A stretch of 59,700 nt of DNA from Bacteroidales bacterium (GTDB taxonomy: Bacteria > Bacteroidota > Bacteroidia > Bacteroidales > UBA1715), in assembly GCA_017642535.1 (NCBI GenBank), contig JAGCOW010000054.1, forward strand, positions 1 to 59,700. The letters run 5' to 3'. Every line of letters begins with the position of its first letter. Positions within the stretch are counted from its first letter, which is position 1. The notes below the pieces were generated by a model. It did no database searches and was not told the origin of the DNA. It saw only the letters and a program-made list of their open reading frames with translations. Shown here one piece after another: positions 52,939 to 59,700 of the stretch. The translations under genes were made by a program, and so were the position numbers.

Positions 52939-55041
52939 TTATTTTACTACATGGTCAGATCTTGTATCGCAATGCAACCGCATATAATCGGCAATTTGCG
53001 TGTCGTTGTAGTATTGGCGAATCAGGTTGAGTTGCTCCAACTCGTATAGGTGGTTAGCAGCCAATTCTTTGTTGGTAAACGTTTTCACGGCTTGCTGAAG
53101 GATGTTTTTTGCTTCAGCATTGTCATACCAGTAGCCACTAAAGCCTTGCATTTTATATCCTGTCAGTGCCCAGCAGTGGGTGTGGGAATTTCCTACGCCG
53201 ACAGCATATTTGAGCAAAAGCAGTCCTTTTTTATCTGGATTCTTCTCTGTTTTTATCTTCTGTTGTAAATCGTACATTTTCTGGGCAAATGTCAGTTTAT
53301 AATTAGAATTCTCGAACAATTTCCGAAATCCTTTATATGAAAAATAATCTCGATACATATATTCATAAGTGTTTAGATATTGCTGATATTCGGCGGGAAT
53401 CTTCGAAAGATATGTAATCGCTTTCTTATAGTTGTGTTCCCGTAGATAGCGTGTTCCTATATATTCATTGAAAAAATTCTTGTCGGTGATAAAACATTGT
53501 TTTCTCAGATAGCGCTCCGTGTCGTTTTGAGGTGATGCAATACTGTTTGCGTACGCTATGACGGTTTGTATCGGCATGGCCTCCAACGATTTGAACATTG
53601 CTGTCTGGTATGCGTGGTTATAGCAGTAGTCTTCTCTTATTTTTTCATAGTATTTTGTCCCATTATTTGTGCCGATTTGGTATGCTCTGTCTAATATGTT
53701 CAATGAGAGCAGCGCATGGAGCGTGTCGCCCGAATAGAACTTGTTCACGGAATGGGAAAGCATCAGATGTTGCATTTCGGAATAGGTGACAAAGTCAACC
53801 TTGTTAAAATATTTTAAGACAGAACATATATAGTCATCGCTTGTGGTTCTACTACTATTGATATTCAAGGTATAGCGGAATATCTGAATAGATTCTTTTA
53901 TGTAGTTGGTCCCTTGTGCCTGCTCCGCTTTTGACAGCAAGTTTGAGATTTTTGAAAAGTTGCGGTTCAAACGCTTACTGAAATTTTTCCATTGGGGAAA
54001 ACTCTCTGGCGGAAGAGAAAAATATCCGTAAAATGTTTCGTATGGATAGTCTTTTAGATTTTTATAGAACTCCATCATTGCCATGGTGTAATACCACATA
54101 GCTGGATTTTTGCAATCGTTTCGGGAAACCATTCGACTGGCAATTTGTTGAAGATTCGTACACGTTTGCGTAAGAATGGCGTATTCTGCGACAATTTGCA
54201 ATACAGTTGCCGTGACGTCCTCATTTAGATTTTCCTTGCAGAACAATTCAAATGCGACGAAAGGAGCCGTGTTGTCGGGTATCAGGCTTTTGGAGCAGTT
54301 GAGCAAAGAACGGAAATCGCCAATTTTTGCATATCCGTAAAGAATTTCCTTTGACGGATTTGTCTTGAATTTTGCACCAAGATAGAATCCATAACATTGT
54401 TTCCTTAAAAAATCGTTAGTGATTTTTTTCTGCTCTTGTTCCCATACCTGCTGGCATGCATTGTATTTTCGTTGCAGAAATAACATTTTTATTTCTTGCA
54501 ATACACATCGTTCGTAAAGTTTTGCATCTCTGCATTCCCGTATTTCTGTCAGTAAGTTGTCGAATGGCAGAATCTCGTCTTTGCTGTGAGGATAATACCA
54601 CGGGTCTCGAAAAAGTTGTAGTGAAAGTTCCGCTTTTTTTAGTATCGTGATATAGGAGATGTAATTCTGGTTGCCTTTTGTCTTCAGAAATTTTATGAAT
54701 GTATTCTTGTTGTCGGTTTGCAACATTCTCAAGAAAGCATCCAGTGGAGTCTTATAGAGAATGGTTTCTATATCTTGTAGCGATACCGACTTGCTTGTTT
54801 GCTGTTTCCACGACTCACAGTTTTTCTGTTTCCTCACACTGTCGGTGTATGAACCAATATATGTATTGATTGCGTCGTTGGACGAATAAATCGGCGTCAG
54901 CACCGGGCGTTTTATGGCACAGGTGCGGAAATAAAATGGTGCATAATCGTAGTAAAAAAAATCTACGTCACAACATGCAAATGTATTGTAGTTGGCAGCA
55001 ATCAATAATAAACTGCTAAAAAATTTCCTCAATGTTTTCAT
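52939..55041 (-). CDS. Unassigned secreted helical-repeat protein
   Basis: This 700-residue protein has an N-terminal hydrophobic signal (FFSSLLLIAANYNTFACC), probably cleaved or lipidated at a cysteine. The body is rich in paired helices with aromatic and Lys residues (for example YNHAYQTAMFKSLEAMPIQTVIAYANS and REHNYKKAITYLSKIPAEYQQYL), which suggests a TPR- or SEL1-like superhelix without a clean consensus. No catalytic motif was seen. It overlaps the upstream lipoprotein by 26 bases and is translated after it, so the two are likely partners. I do not recognise the family. Confidence 0.65.
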   Translation of the reverse strand: MKTLRKFFSSLLLIAANYNTFACCDVDFFYYDYAPFYFRTCAIKRPVLTPIYSSNDAINTYIGSYTDSVRKQKNCESWKQQTSKSVSLQDIETILYKTPLDAFLRMLQTDNKNTFIKFLKTKGNQNYISYITILKKAELSLQLFRDPWYYPHSKDEILPFDNLLTEIRECRDAKLYERCVLQEIKMLFLQRKYNACQQVWEQEQKKITNDFLRKQCYGFYLGAKFKTNPSKEILYGYAKIGDFRSLLNCSKSLIPDNTAPFVAFELFCKENLNEDVTATVLQIVAEYAILTQTCTNLQQIASRMVSRNDCKNPAMWYYTMAMMEFYKNLKDYPYETFYGYFSLPPESFPQWKNFSKRLNRNFSKISNLLSKAEQAQGTNYIKESIQIFRYTLNINSSRTTSDDYICSVLKYFNKVDFVTYSEMQHLMLSHSVNKFYSGDTLHALLSLNILDRAYQIGTNNGTKYYEKIREDYCYNHAYQTAMFKSLEAMPIQTVIAYANSIASPQNDTERYLRKQCFITDKNFFNEYIGTRYLREHNYKKAITYLSKIPAEYQQYLNTYEYMYRDYFSYKGFRKLFENSNYKLTFAQKMYDLQQKIKTEKNPDKKGLLLLKYAVGVGNSHTHCWALTGYKMQGFSGYWYDNAEAKNILQQAVKTFTNKELAANHLYELEQLNLIRQYYNDTQIADYMRLHCDTRSDHVVK

Positions 55042-56014
55042 AACTATATTTTGTTAAATGAACGGAATCTAAATGATAGAGAATAGTTGTGCTATTTGAT
55101 GTGTTAAACGTTGTATTTATCAAGGATTTGACTTTTTGTATTGTTTGAAAATCAGGTTGTTCCGTGCGAATTTCATCGCCTAAGAATAGTTTTGCCTCCA
55201 GCGTCTCGTGAGTTTTTTCAACCTGATACCAATGTTCGTCTATTTTTTTGTAGCAACTCGAATCAAAATCAGTTGTATGTAGTATTCCTTTGAAATCTTC
55301 GTTCCTAAATAGTACTGACCATCCAAACGTGGGATAAGCAAAGTCAAGTGGCAAACTATATGATTTGATGTAATTTTTGACATCGTTCAATTTCAATATG
55401 GAGTTTTCTTCGTTGTAATTCCGTAAACCTCCTGTGTTGTAGAGCATTAACACACCTTTGTCAACGGGTGGCTTTTTTTGTGATAGTTGATGAAGTCGTA
55501 TCGTGGAGCATAGTTTTTGCGTTTTGTAAAGGCGAGTTTTTGTTTCTTTGCATAATTCAAAAAAGTCATTTTGGGTAGTTTTCGTCCAGTCGCAGTCATA
55601 TTGTAGTTCTTGGAATATTGTTCCAAGGTTGTTGTAGGAAAACATTGCATACACTCTATCTATAATTTTTTCTGCGTAGAGGGATTTATGCTCCATATTT
55701 GCCACTGCGTTTGTTGTGAGATAAACAACAGGGATTATTTCAATCCCGGAAGGAATGCTGTCAATAAAGCGAATGGTGGCAATAGGAATAGGAACATTGT
55801 TTTCGTCAACGTCAACATCAAACATTCTGACATATAATTTGTTGATTTTGTGCTTCCTAAGGAAATCCCTCTCATAGTCGTTCAAGACAAACGTTGTTTT
55901 CCAATAATACATTGCACGCTGATCTTTATTGTTGTACAGAGAGCTTTCGGTACTCTTATTCTGACAACTCCAGAACGATAGTAAACAAAATACAATACAC
56001 GCAATTTTTTTCAT
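55016..56014 (-). CDS. Lipoprotein with possible TIM-barrel domain (DUF3142-like)
   Basis: This 332-residue lipoprotein has signal MKKIACIVFCLLSFWSC with a lipobox Cys17. The mature part begins with MYYWKTTFVLNDYERDFLRKHKINKLYVRMFDVDVDE and has IPIATIRFI, EIIPVVYLTTNA and ELQYDCDWTKTTQNDFF, a strand-helix alternation that recalls a TIM barrel, with acidic residues at strand ends. DUF3142 proteins look similar, but I am not certain of the assignment. It is the first gene of a minus-strand group with the 700-residue protein (overlap 26 bases). A near-consensus -7 (TATATTTT on the minus strand) lies 20 bases upstream. Confidence 0.6.
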   Translation of the reverse strand: MKKIACIVFCLLSFWSCQNKSTESSLYNNKDQRAMYYWKTTFVLNDYERDFLRKHKINKLYVRMFDVDVDENNVPIPIATIRFIDSIPSGIEIIPVVYLTTNAVANMEHKSLYAEKIIDRVYAMFSYNNLGTIFQELQYDCDWTKTTQNDFFELCKETKTRLYKTQKLCSTIRLHQLSQKKPPVDKGVLMLYNTGGLRNYNEENSILKLNDVKNYIKSYSLPLDFAYPTFGWSVLFRNEDFKGILHTTDFDSSCYKKIDEHWYQVEKTHETLEAKLFLGDEIRTEQPDFQTIQKVKSLINTTFNTSNSTTILYHLDSVHLTKYSYENIEEIF

Positions 56015-56414
56015 CTCGTCATTTTTTTTCTACGAAAATATAACGTGATATGCGTGTAACAAAGTGATTTTTATTCGGTTGTATGAAATGAGAAAATAGT
56101 GTATGAAATGATAGGAACGAGCACAATATCATTCTCCGTACACTCTGGGTACGGTGTTGTTGCTTTTTCTGTCATAATGTACATTATTTACACCGTCTGT
56201 TCCACGTTCCACACGAACGCCCGAATGCCGACGTCGGTGTTTCTCTTGTCAAGTACTTTTGTTCAATTTGATAAAAGATTTTTAGATATTTTTCCGTTCC
56301 ATTCAATTATTTTTCTAATTTTACACCAATCAATGAATTGTAGAATTTAAACAAATAATTATGTAGCAGAAAATACGTATATAGTGACATATAGAAGCGT
56401 TTAACGTTTTTTTA
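56015..56414. other. Gene-free interval
   Basis: These 400 AT-rich bases lie between the lipoprotein start and the structured element. An 83-codon open frame at 56099-56350 has no signal, motif or plausible composition and is not called. I see no repeat from the families described above. Confidence 0.6.
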
Positions 56415-56532
56415 CGATTCAGAAATCTCGACAATTTCTAAATTTTAAATCACCCAAATAGAAAGCGGAACGCTCACGAGAAATCGTGGGCTTTCTTGTT
56501 TGGGTGATAGGTAGTCGAGAACCTCTGAATCG
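56415..56532 (+). ncRNA. Candidate structured RNA, 6S-like
   Basis: A long nested hairpin covers 118 bases. Outer stem: CGATTCAGA (56415-56423) with TCTGAATCG (56524-56532). After a small internal loop, TCTCGAC (56426-56432) pairs with GTCGAGA (56514-56520). An asymmetric AT-rich bubble of 18 and 7 bases follows. Then CACCCAAA (56451-56458) pairs with TTTGGGTG (56499-56506), GAAAGC (56461-56466) with GCTTTC (56490-56495), and CACGA-GAAA-TCGTG (56475-56488) caps it. A run of seven T lies at 56551-56557. A closing stem, a large bubble and an apical stem is the layout of 6S RNA, and a Bacteroidetes form of about this length (6S-Flavo) is known. The strand is not certain because the stems read on both strands; the T-run favours plus. 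Confidence 0.55.
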
Positions 56533-56608
56533 AACAAATGAAGTTCACGATTTTTTTATGTCCTATACTGAAGGTTGAAATAGAGTGTTTAATTTAATAT
56601 GTATAGTT

Positions 56609-58258
56609 ATGAAACAATTATCTAAATGGTTATGTGTTGTGGCAATAGTGTTTATTGCTGTGGTTTCGTGTTCAACGAAATCGGATGAAATGAAGTTGAT
56701 ACCTGTAAAATCAGGCGACAAATGGGGATATATAAATCCGAAAGGTGAATATGTTATTAATCCTCAATTTGACGATGCTTATCCGTTTACTGATGGTGTA
56801 GCACTAATAGAAATGGATGGTAAAGTTGGGTACATTAACGAGGATGGATCGTATTTACTTTCTGCCCAATATAAAAATGGTACACCTTTTAGAGATGGAT
56901 TTGCTGTTGTGGTATTGGAAGGTTCTGTACCGACTTGTATAGATAAAAAAGGAAATGTAATATTTACGTTGGATGATGCGAAACAACTATCGTTGTTTAG
57001 GGAAGGGATGGCTATTTATTACAATAATGATAAAAAATGCGGATATGTAGATAATACTGGAAAAATAATCGTTACACCTCAATTTACGTGGGGGGGAATT
57101 TTTACCGAAGATTTTGCTCTTGTAAAAAACGAAAATCAACAATATGGATTTATTGATAAAGAAGGAAAAATTGTAATAAATCCTCAATTTGAGAATGCAT
57201 TTCATTTTAGAGAGGGGCTTGCTGCATTTTATAATGGGAAGCAATGGGGATTTATTGATACTAAAGGTGCGTATGTTATAAATCCTCAGTTTGATGAAGT
57301 AGGAAGTTTTGTAAATGGTTTAGCTTCTGTAAAAATAGGAAAAACATATGGATATGTAGATAAGACTGGAAAACTTGTTATTAATCCTCAATTTGAGTCT
57401 GTAGGAACATTCTCAGACAATGGTTTGGCGGCAATAAAACAAAATGGACGTTGGGGATTTATAGATACTGATGGGAAAATAGTTATAAATCCTCAGTTTG
57501 ATGATGTGTCATATTTTATGGGCAAATATGCACTTGTTTTAAGTGCTGGCAAATGGGGGTTAATTGATAAAACTGGGAAATATATAGTAAATCCTCAATT
57601 TGAAGATATGCATAGCTATTTTGCATTAGACTATGGAACACATCAAGCAGTACTTTCTGATTATTATGACGCTTCTGCATTTGTTACAGCGTTTATGAAA
57701 AAAGCGGAGAATGATTTATTTGACGGTTTGGATACATCAGCTACGCTGCAAAAAGTGACTGACCATCCTTTTTATGGCGATTGTATAAATTCGTCTGATA
57801 AATATACTGCATATTGTAATGAACATCAAAAGATGGATGATAATATCACCATATATAGAACGAATTTCTTCTTCACAGATAAAATATATTCTATGGTACC
57901 TAAATATGAATATTTCTATGGATATCAATACAAAACAGGAGAGAAAAAACAATATAATTTCTCTGCTCGTCTTGATAAAATACAATACAGACTTACATTA
58001 AGTGGTGATGCATTCTCACATGGTGGTGCTATTGCTACAGCTCTGAAAAACGAGTTGGAGAAAAAATATGAAATAACAATGAGTGAAACAAAAAGTGATG
58101 AGTTGCCAGAATATGCAACATCACAATACATTTCAGAGAAAGGGAAATATACTTTTGTTATAGAAGTATATGATTCTTCCCTTGAAATATATGTGGGCAT
58201 GGGTAAAAAATCTGTCAATGCAGATACTGAGACAACCGAAGAAGATTACTACAATTAA
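56609..58258 (+). CDS. WG-repeat lipoprotein
   Basis: This 549-residue lipoprotein starts from the ATG at 56609 (an upstream GTG would only add eight residues before the signal). The signal WLCVVAIVFIAVVSC gives a lipidated Cys. About nine WG repeats follow over residues 25-350 in the form W/Y-G-[YF]-I-D-x-x-G-K-x-V-I-N-P-Q-F-x-x-x-x-x-F (seen as KWGYINPKGEYVINPQF and QWGFIDTKGAYVINPQF), building a beta-propeller-like or solenoid surface domain. The remaining about 180 residues are unassigned. WG repeats occur in many Bacteroidetes surface proteins of unknown function. Confidence 0.85.
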   Translation: MKQLSKWLCVVAIVFIAVVSCSTKSDEMKLIPVKSGDKWGYINPKGEYVINPQFDDAYPFTDGVALIEMDGKVGYINEDGSYLLSAQYKNGTPFRDGFAVVVLEGSVPTCIDKKGNVIFTLDDAKQLSLFREGMAIYYNNDKKCGYVDNTGKIIVTPQFTWGGIFTEDFALVKNENQQYGFIDKEGKIVINPQFENAFHFREGLAAFYNGKQWGFIDTKGAYVINPQFDEVGSFVNGLASVKIGKTYGYVDKTGKLVINPQFESVGTFSDNGLAAIKQNGRWGFIDTDGKIVINPQFDDVSYFMGKYALVLSAGKWGLIDKTGKYIVNPQFEDMHSYFALDYGTHQAVLSDYYDASAFVTAFMKKAENDLFDGLDTSATLQKVTDHPFYGDCINSSDKYTAYCNEHQKMDDNITIYRTNFFFTDKIYSMVPKYEYFYGYQYKTGEKKQYNFSARLDKIQYRLTLSGDAFSHGGAIATALKNELEKKYEITMSETKSDELPEYATSQYISEKGKYTFVIEVYDSSLEIYVGMGKKSVNADTETTEEDYYN

Positions 58259-58329
58259 ACTATTGTTGATTTGTATGGCATTTATAGTTTTAAAAATGCC
58301 ATACAATTTTATTACAATCAATAATCATA

Positions 58330-58998
58330 ATGAAGAAAAGGGTACTACTTCTTTTGTTTTTTTTCTGGATTACCTTGTTTGTTAAGGCACAGACAATCAA
58401 GGAACAATCTCTGTTTTTTGAAGATTCATGGCAACCATCAGATGAAATGTATGATATATCACCTGATTTTGGCTATGGATTGCTGAATTTTAGGGATTTA
58501 ATAGTATTGGTTCATATACAAGATTTGGATTCTATTGATACGTTTTTAGATAAAAAGGGATGGAAATTAGAGGGAACAAGTGAAGACAGAACAACTGTTA
58601 CGTGGTCATTTGAAAAAAACTTTTATAATCCAAAATTAGCTATGGGTTGGTTTTTTGTAACGAAAAGAGTTGGGCATGATAATTATATTGCATATAGATG
58701 TGCAAGTAAGGAAAATAAATATAGTATTCTGGATGATTTGCTGATAAATACGAAAATAAAAAAATATTATCCTACCGATATAATTGAACGTGGCTTGGAT
58801 AGAGCTTTCCGAGATGATAAATATGAATTTGATTTTATTAAACAAGTAAAACGAGAGGATGAAGATGGTGCCAATATCCAATTCCAAATAGATATTTATA
58901 ATTACGTACAAGAAGAAGGAAATATCATAGAGGATGAAGAAAACAATAATTCTAAGAATGTAAAAGGCGACGATATCAATTGGTATATTCGAAAATAA
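58330..58998 (+). CDS. Secreted protein of unknown function, paralogue of the next gene
   Basis: This 222-residue protein has signal peptide MKKRVLLLLFFFWITLFVKAQ. The region around residues 50-110 (FRDLIVLVHIQDLDSIDTFLDKKGWKLEGTSE ... TVTWSFEKNFY) matches the corresponding part of the following protein (DLMTLVNIQDPDSINTYLTKKGWKF ... YNWSFGKEAY), so both carry the same uncharacterised domain. The C-terminus is acidic and low complexity (EGNIIEDEENNNSKN). No enzyme motif is seen. It follows the WG-repeat lipoprotein by 71 bases and may be in the same transcript. Confidence 0.72.
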   Translation: MKKRVLLLLFFFWITLFVKAQTIKEQSLFFEDSWQPSDEMYDISPDFGYGLLNFRDLIVLVHIQDLDSIDTFLDKKGWKLEGTSEDRTTVTWSFEKNFYNPKLAMGWFFVTKRVGHDNYIAYRCASKENKYSILDDLLINTKIKKYYPTDIIERGLDRAFRDDKYEFDFIKQVKREDEDGANIQFQIDIYNYVQEEGNIIEDEENNNSKNVKGDDINWYIRK

Positions 58999-59023
58999 AT
59001 AAAAACCTTCTATAAGAAATAAT

Positions 59024-59700
59024 ATGGCAAGAAACATTATCACAACGATTTTATTGAGTTTTATTCTGTTTGGGACGGTACAAGCACAAGGAATCAAGCA
59101 ACAGCAAACAATGCAGAGACAACAGCAAGAACGCAAGGCAAAAGAAGAAAAAGAACGAAAAGAAAGAGAGGCACAAGAACGTGCCAAGAAGGAAAAAGGT
59201 AAACTGAAATACAATGATTTAATGACGCTTGTAAACATACAAGACCCTGATTCCATAAATACATACTTGACAAAAAAAGGATGGAAATTTAATACTGCTG
59301 GTAGTGATTACTACAATTGGTCGTTTGGGAAGGAAGCATATGGAGAAAGAGCAAATGCTTTTTTTACCGTTTGGCTTCGAAAAGGTATTAAAAACCGTAT
59401 TGTATATCAAGTAAATAATCATGACCTAGAACTGAAGGAATCTATACGTAAAGATTTTTTGTCTCACGGTTTCAAAAAAGAAAATTCCTCTGTGCTTGTA
59501 AGTAGTGTTGATTTTGAATCGGTATATCGAGATGAAAAATATGAACTACGTTTTGTTAAAGACTATGATGATGTTTATTTTGTTTTTCTTGAAAATTTCA
59601 AAGAGATCATGGCATTGAAAAATAAAATGTATGAATGCCTTTTACAAGCAGATGGTGAGGAAGTGGCAAAAAATTATCAGGAAGCAATAAAATGGTATGA
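59024..59700 (+). CDS. Secreted protein with coiled coil and Sel1-type repeat, cut by right edge
   Basis: The first 225 codons of a gene run off the window. The signal peptide MARNIITTILLSFILFGTVQAQ is followed by a charged Gln/Glu/Lys coiled-coil stretch (residues 23-62), then the domain shared with the preceding gene (about 65-210), and finally NYQEAIKWY at the very edge, which looks like the start of a Sel1/TPR repeat. The reading frame is open to base 59700. Its role is unknown. The tandem arrangement of related domains suggests local gene duplication. Confidence 0.75.
   Translation, partial: MARNIITTILLSFILFGTVQAQGIKQQQTMQRQQQERKAKEEKERKEREAQERAKKEKGKLKYNDLMTLVNIQDPDSINTYLTKKGWKFNTAGSDYYNWSFGKEAYGERANAFFTVWLRKGIKNRIVYQVNNHDLELKESIRKDFLSHGFKKENSSVLVSSVDFESVYRDEKYELRFVKDYDDVYFVFLENFKEIMALKNKMYECLLQADGEEVAKNYQEAIKWY

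Noticed and set aside
56099-56350. 83-codon frame in the 56 kb gap
   Set aside because: It has no promoter, no motif and an unlikely composition.

Overview
The window looks like chromosomal DNA of an uncultured, fibre-degrading, anaerobic member of the Bacteroidales. The evidence is as follows. The sequence is AT-rich. Many genes carry the Bacteroidetes -7 promoter element TAnnTTTG a short distance upstream of the ATG. Lipoproteins are frequent. There are type IX secretion (T9SS) components (PorZ, a PorE-like protein) and cargo with T9SS-type C-terminal tails. A class III anaerobic ribonucleotide reductase is present, and a giant polymodular hemicellulase carries Listeria-Bacteroides (InlB_B) repeats. 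No rRNA, tRNA, CRISPR array or insertion sequence was seen.

Layout. 1-157: start of a lipoprotein running off the left edge. 158-676: gene-free, with short palindromes. 677-2313: sufC and an unusually short sufD, with no sufB. 2350-14859 (plus strand) and 14863-19643 (minus strand) converge and form what looks like a cell-surface glycan decoration locus. The plus arm has a DUF2079 membrane protein, two tandem LtaS-like phosphoglycerol-transferase-type enzymes, a GH16-like lipoprotein, an MBOAT O-acetyltransferase with its AlgJ/AlgX-like partner, and a third LtaS-like enzyme. The minus arm has a second MBOAT/AlgJ pair and an acyltransferase-3 protein. It is followed by a T9SS-secreted SGNH/DUF4886 protein (19717-20850) and porZ (20907-23174).

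23351-33929: a secreted T9SS cargo protein, then a 2973-residue protein combining a CE4 deacetylase, a carbohydrate-binding module, GH8, CBM35-like and GH26 modules with 11 InlB_B and 7 FIVAR-like repeats. 33934-37778: ketopantoate reductase, a stand-alone HsdR-N nuclease-fold protein, tilS and an RluD-type pseudouridine synthase. 37779-39159: an Abi/HEPN-like gene sitting among several families of palindromic repeats. 39160-42314: a TPR protein and a PorE-like TPR/PD40/OmpA protein. 42435-46034: metH. 46036-48789 (minus): panC, panD, a YbhN/LPG-synthase-TM protein and rfaE2. 48839-51417 (minus): nrdD-nrdG. 51677-56014 (minus): NAGPA-like membrane protein, stand-alone LytTR regulator, a 700-residue unknown and a lipoprotein. 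56415-56532: a long nested hairpin resembling 6S-type RNA. 56609 to the end: a WG-repeat lipoprotein and two related secreted proteins, the last cut by the window edge.

How the parts fit. The strongest candidate for an undescribed system is 2350-20850. It contains three LtaS-fold transferases, two MBOAT/AlgJ acetylation pairs, an AT3 acyltransferase, a GH16-like lipoprotein and a secreted SGNH protein, but no glycosyltransferase or polymerase. That suggests a module which modifies a glycan made elsewhere. One LtaS-like enzyme and the AT3 protein appear to share a C-terminal beta-rich domain, which ties the two arms together. PorZ and PorE would serve export of the CTD-bearing proteins in the window.
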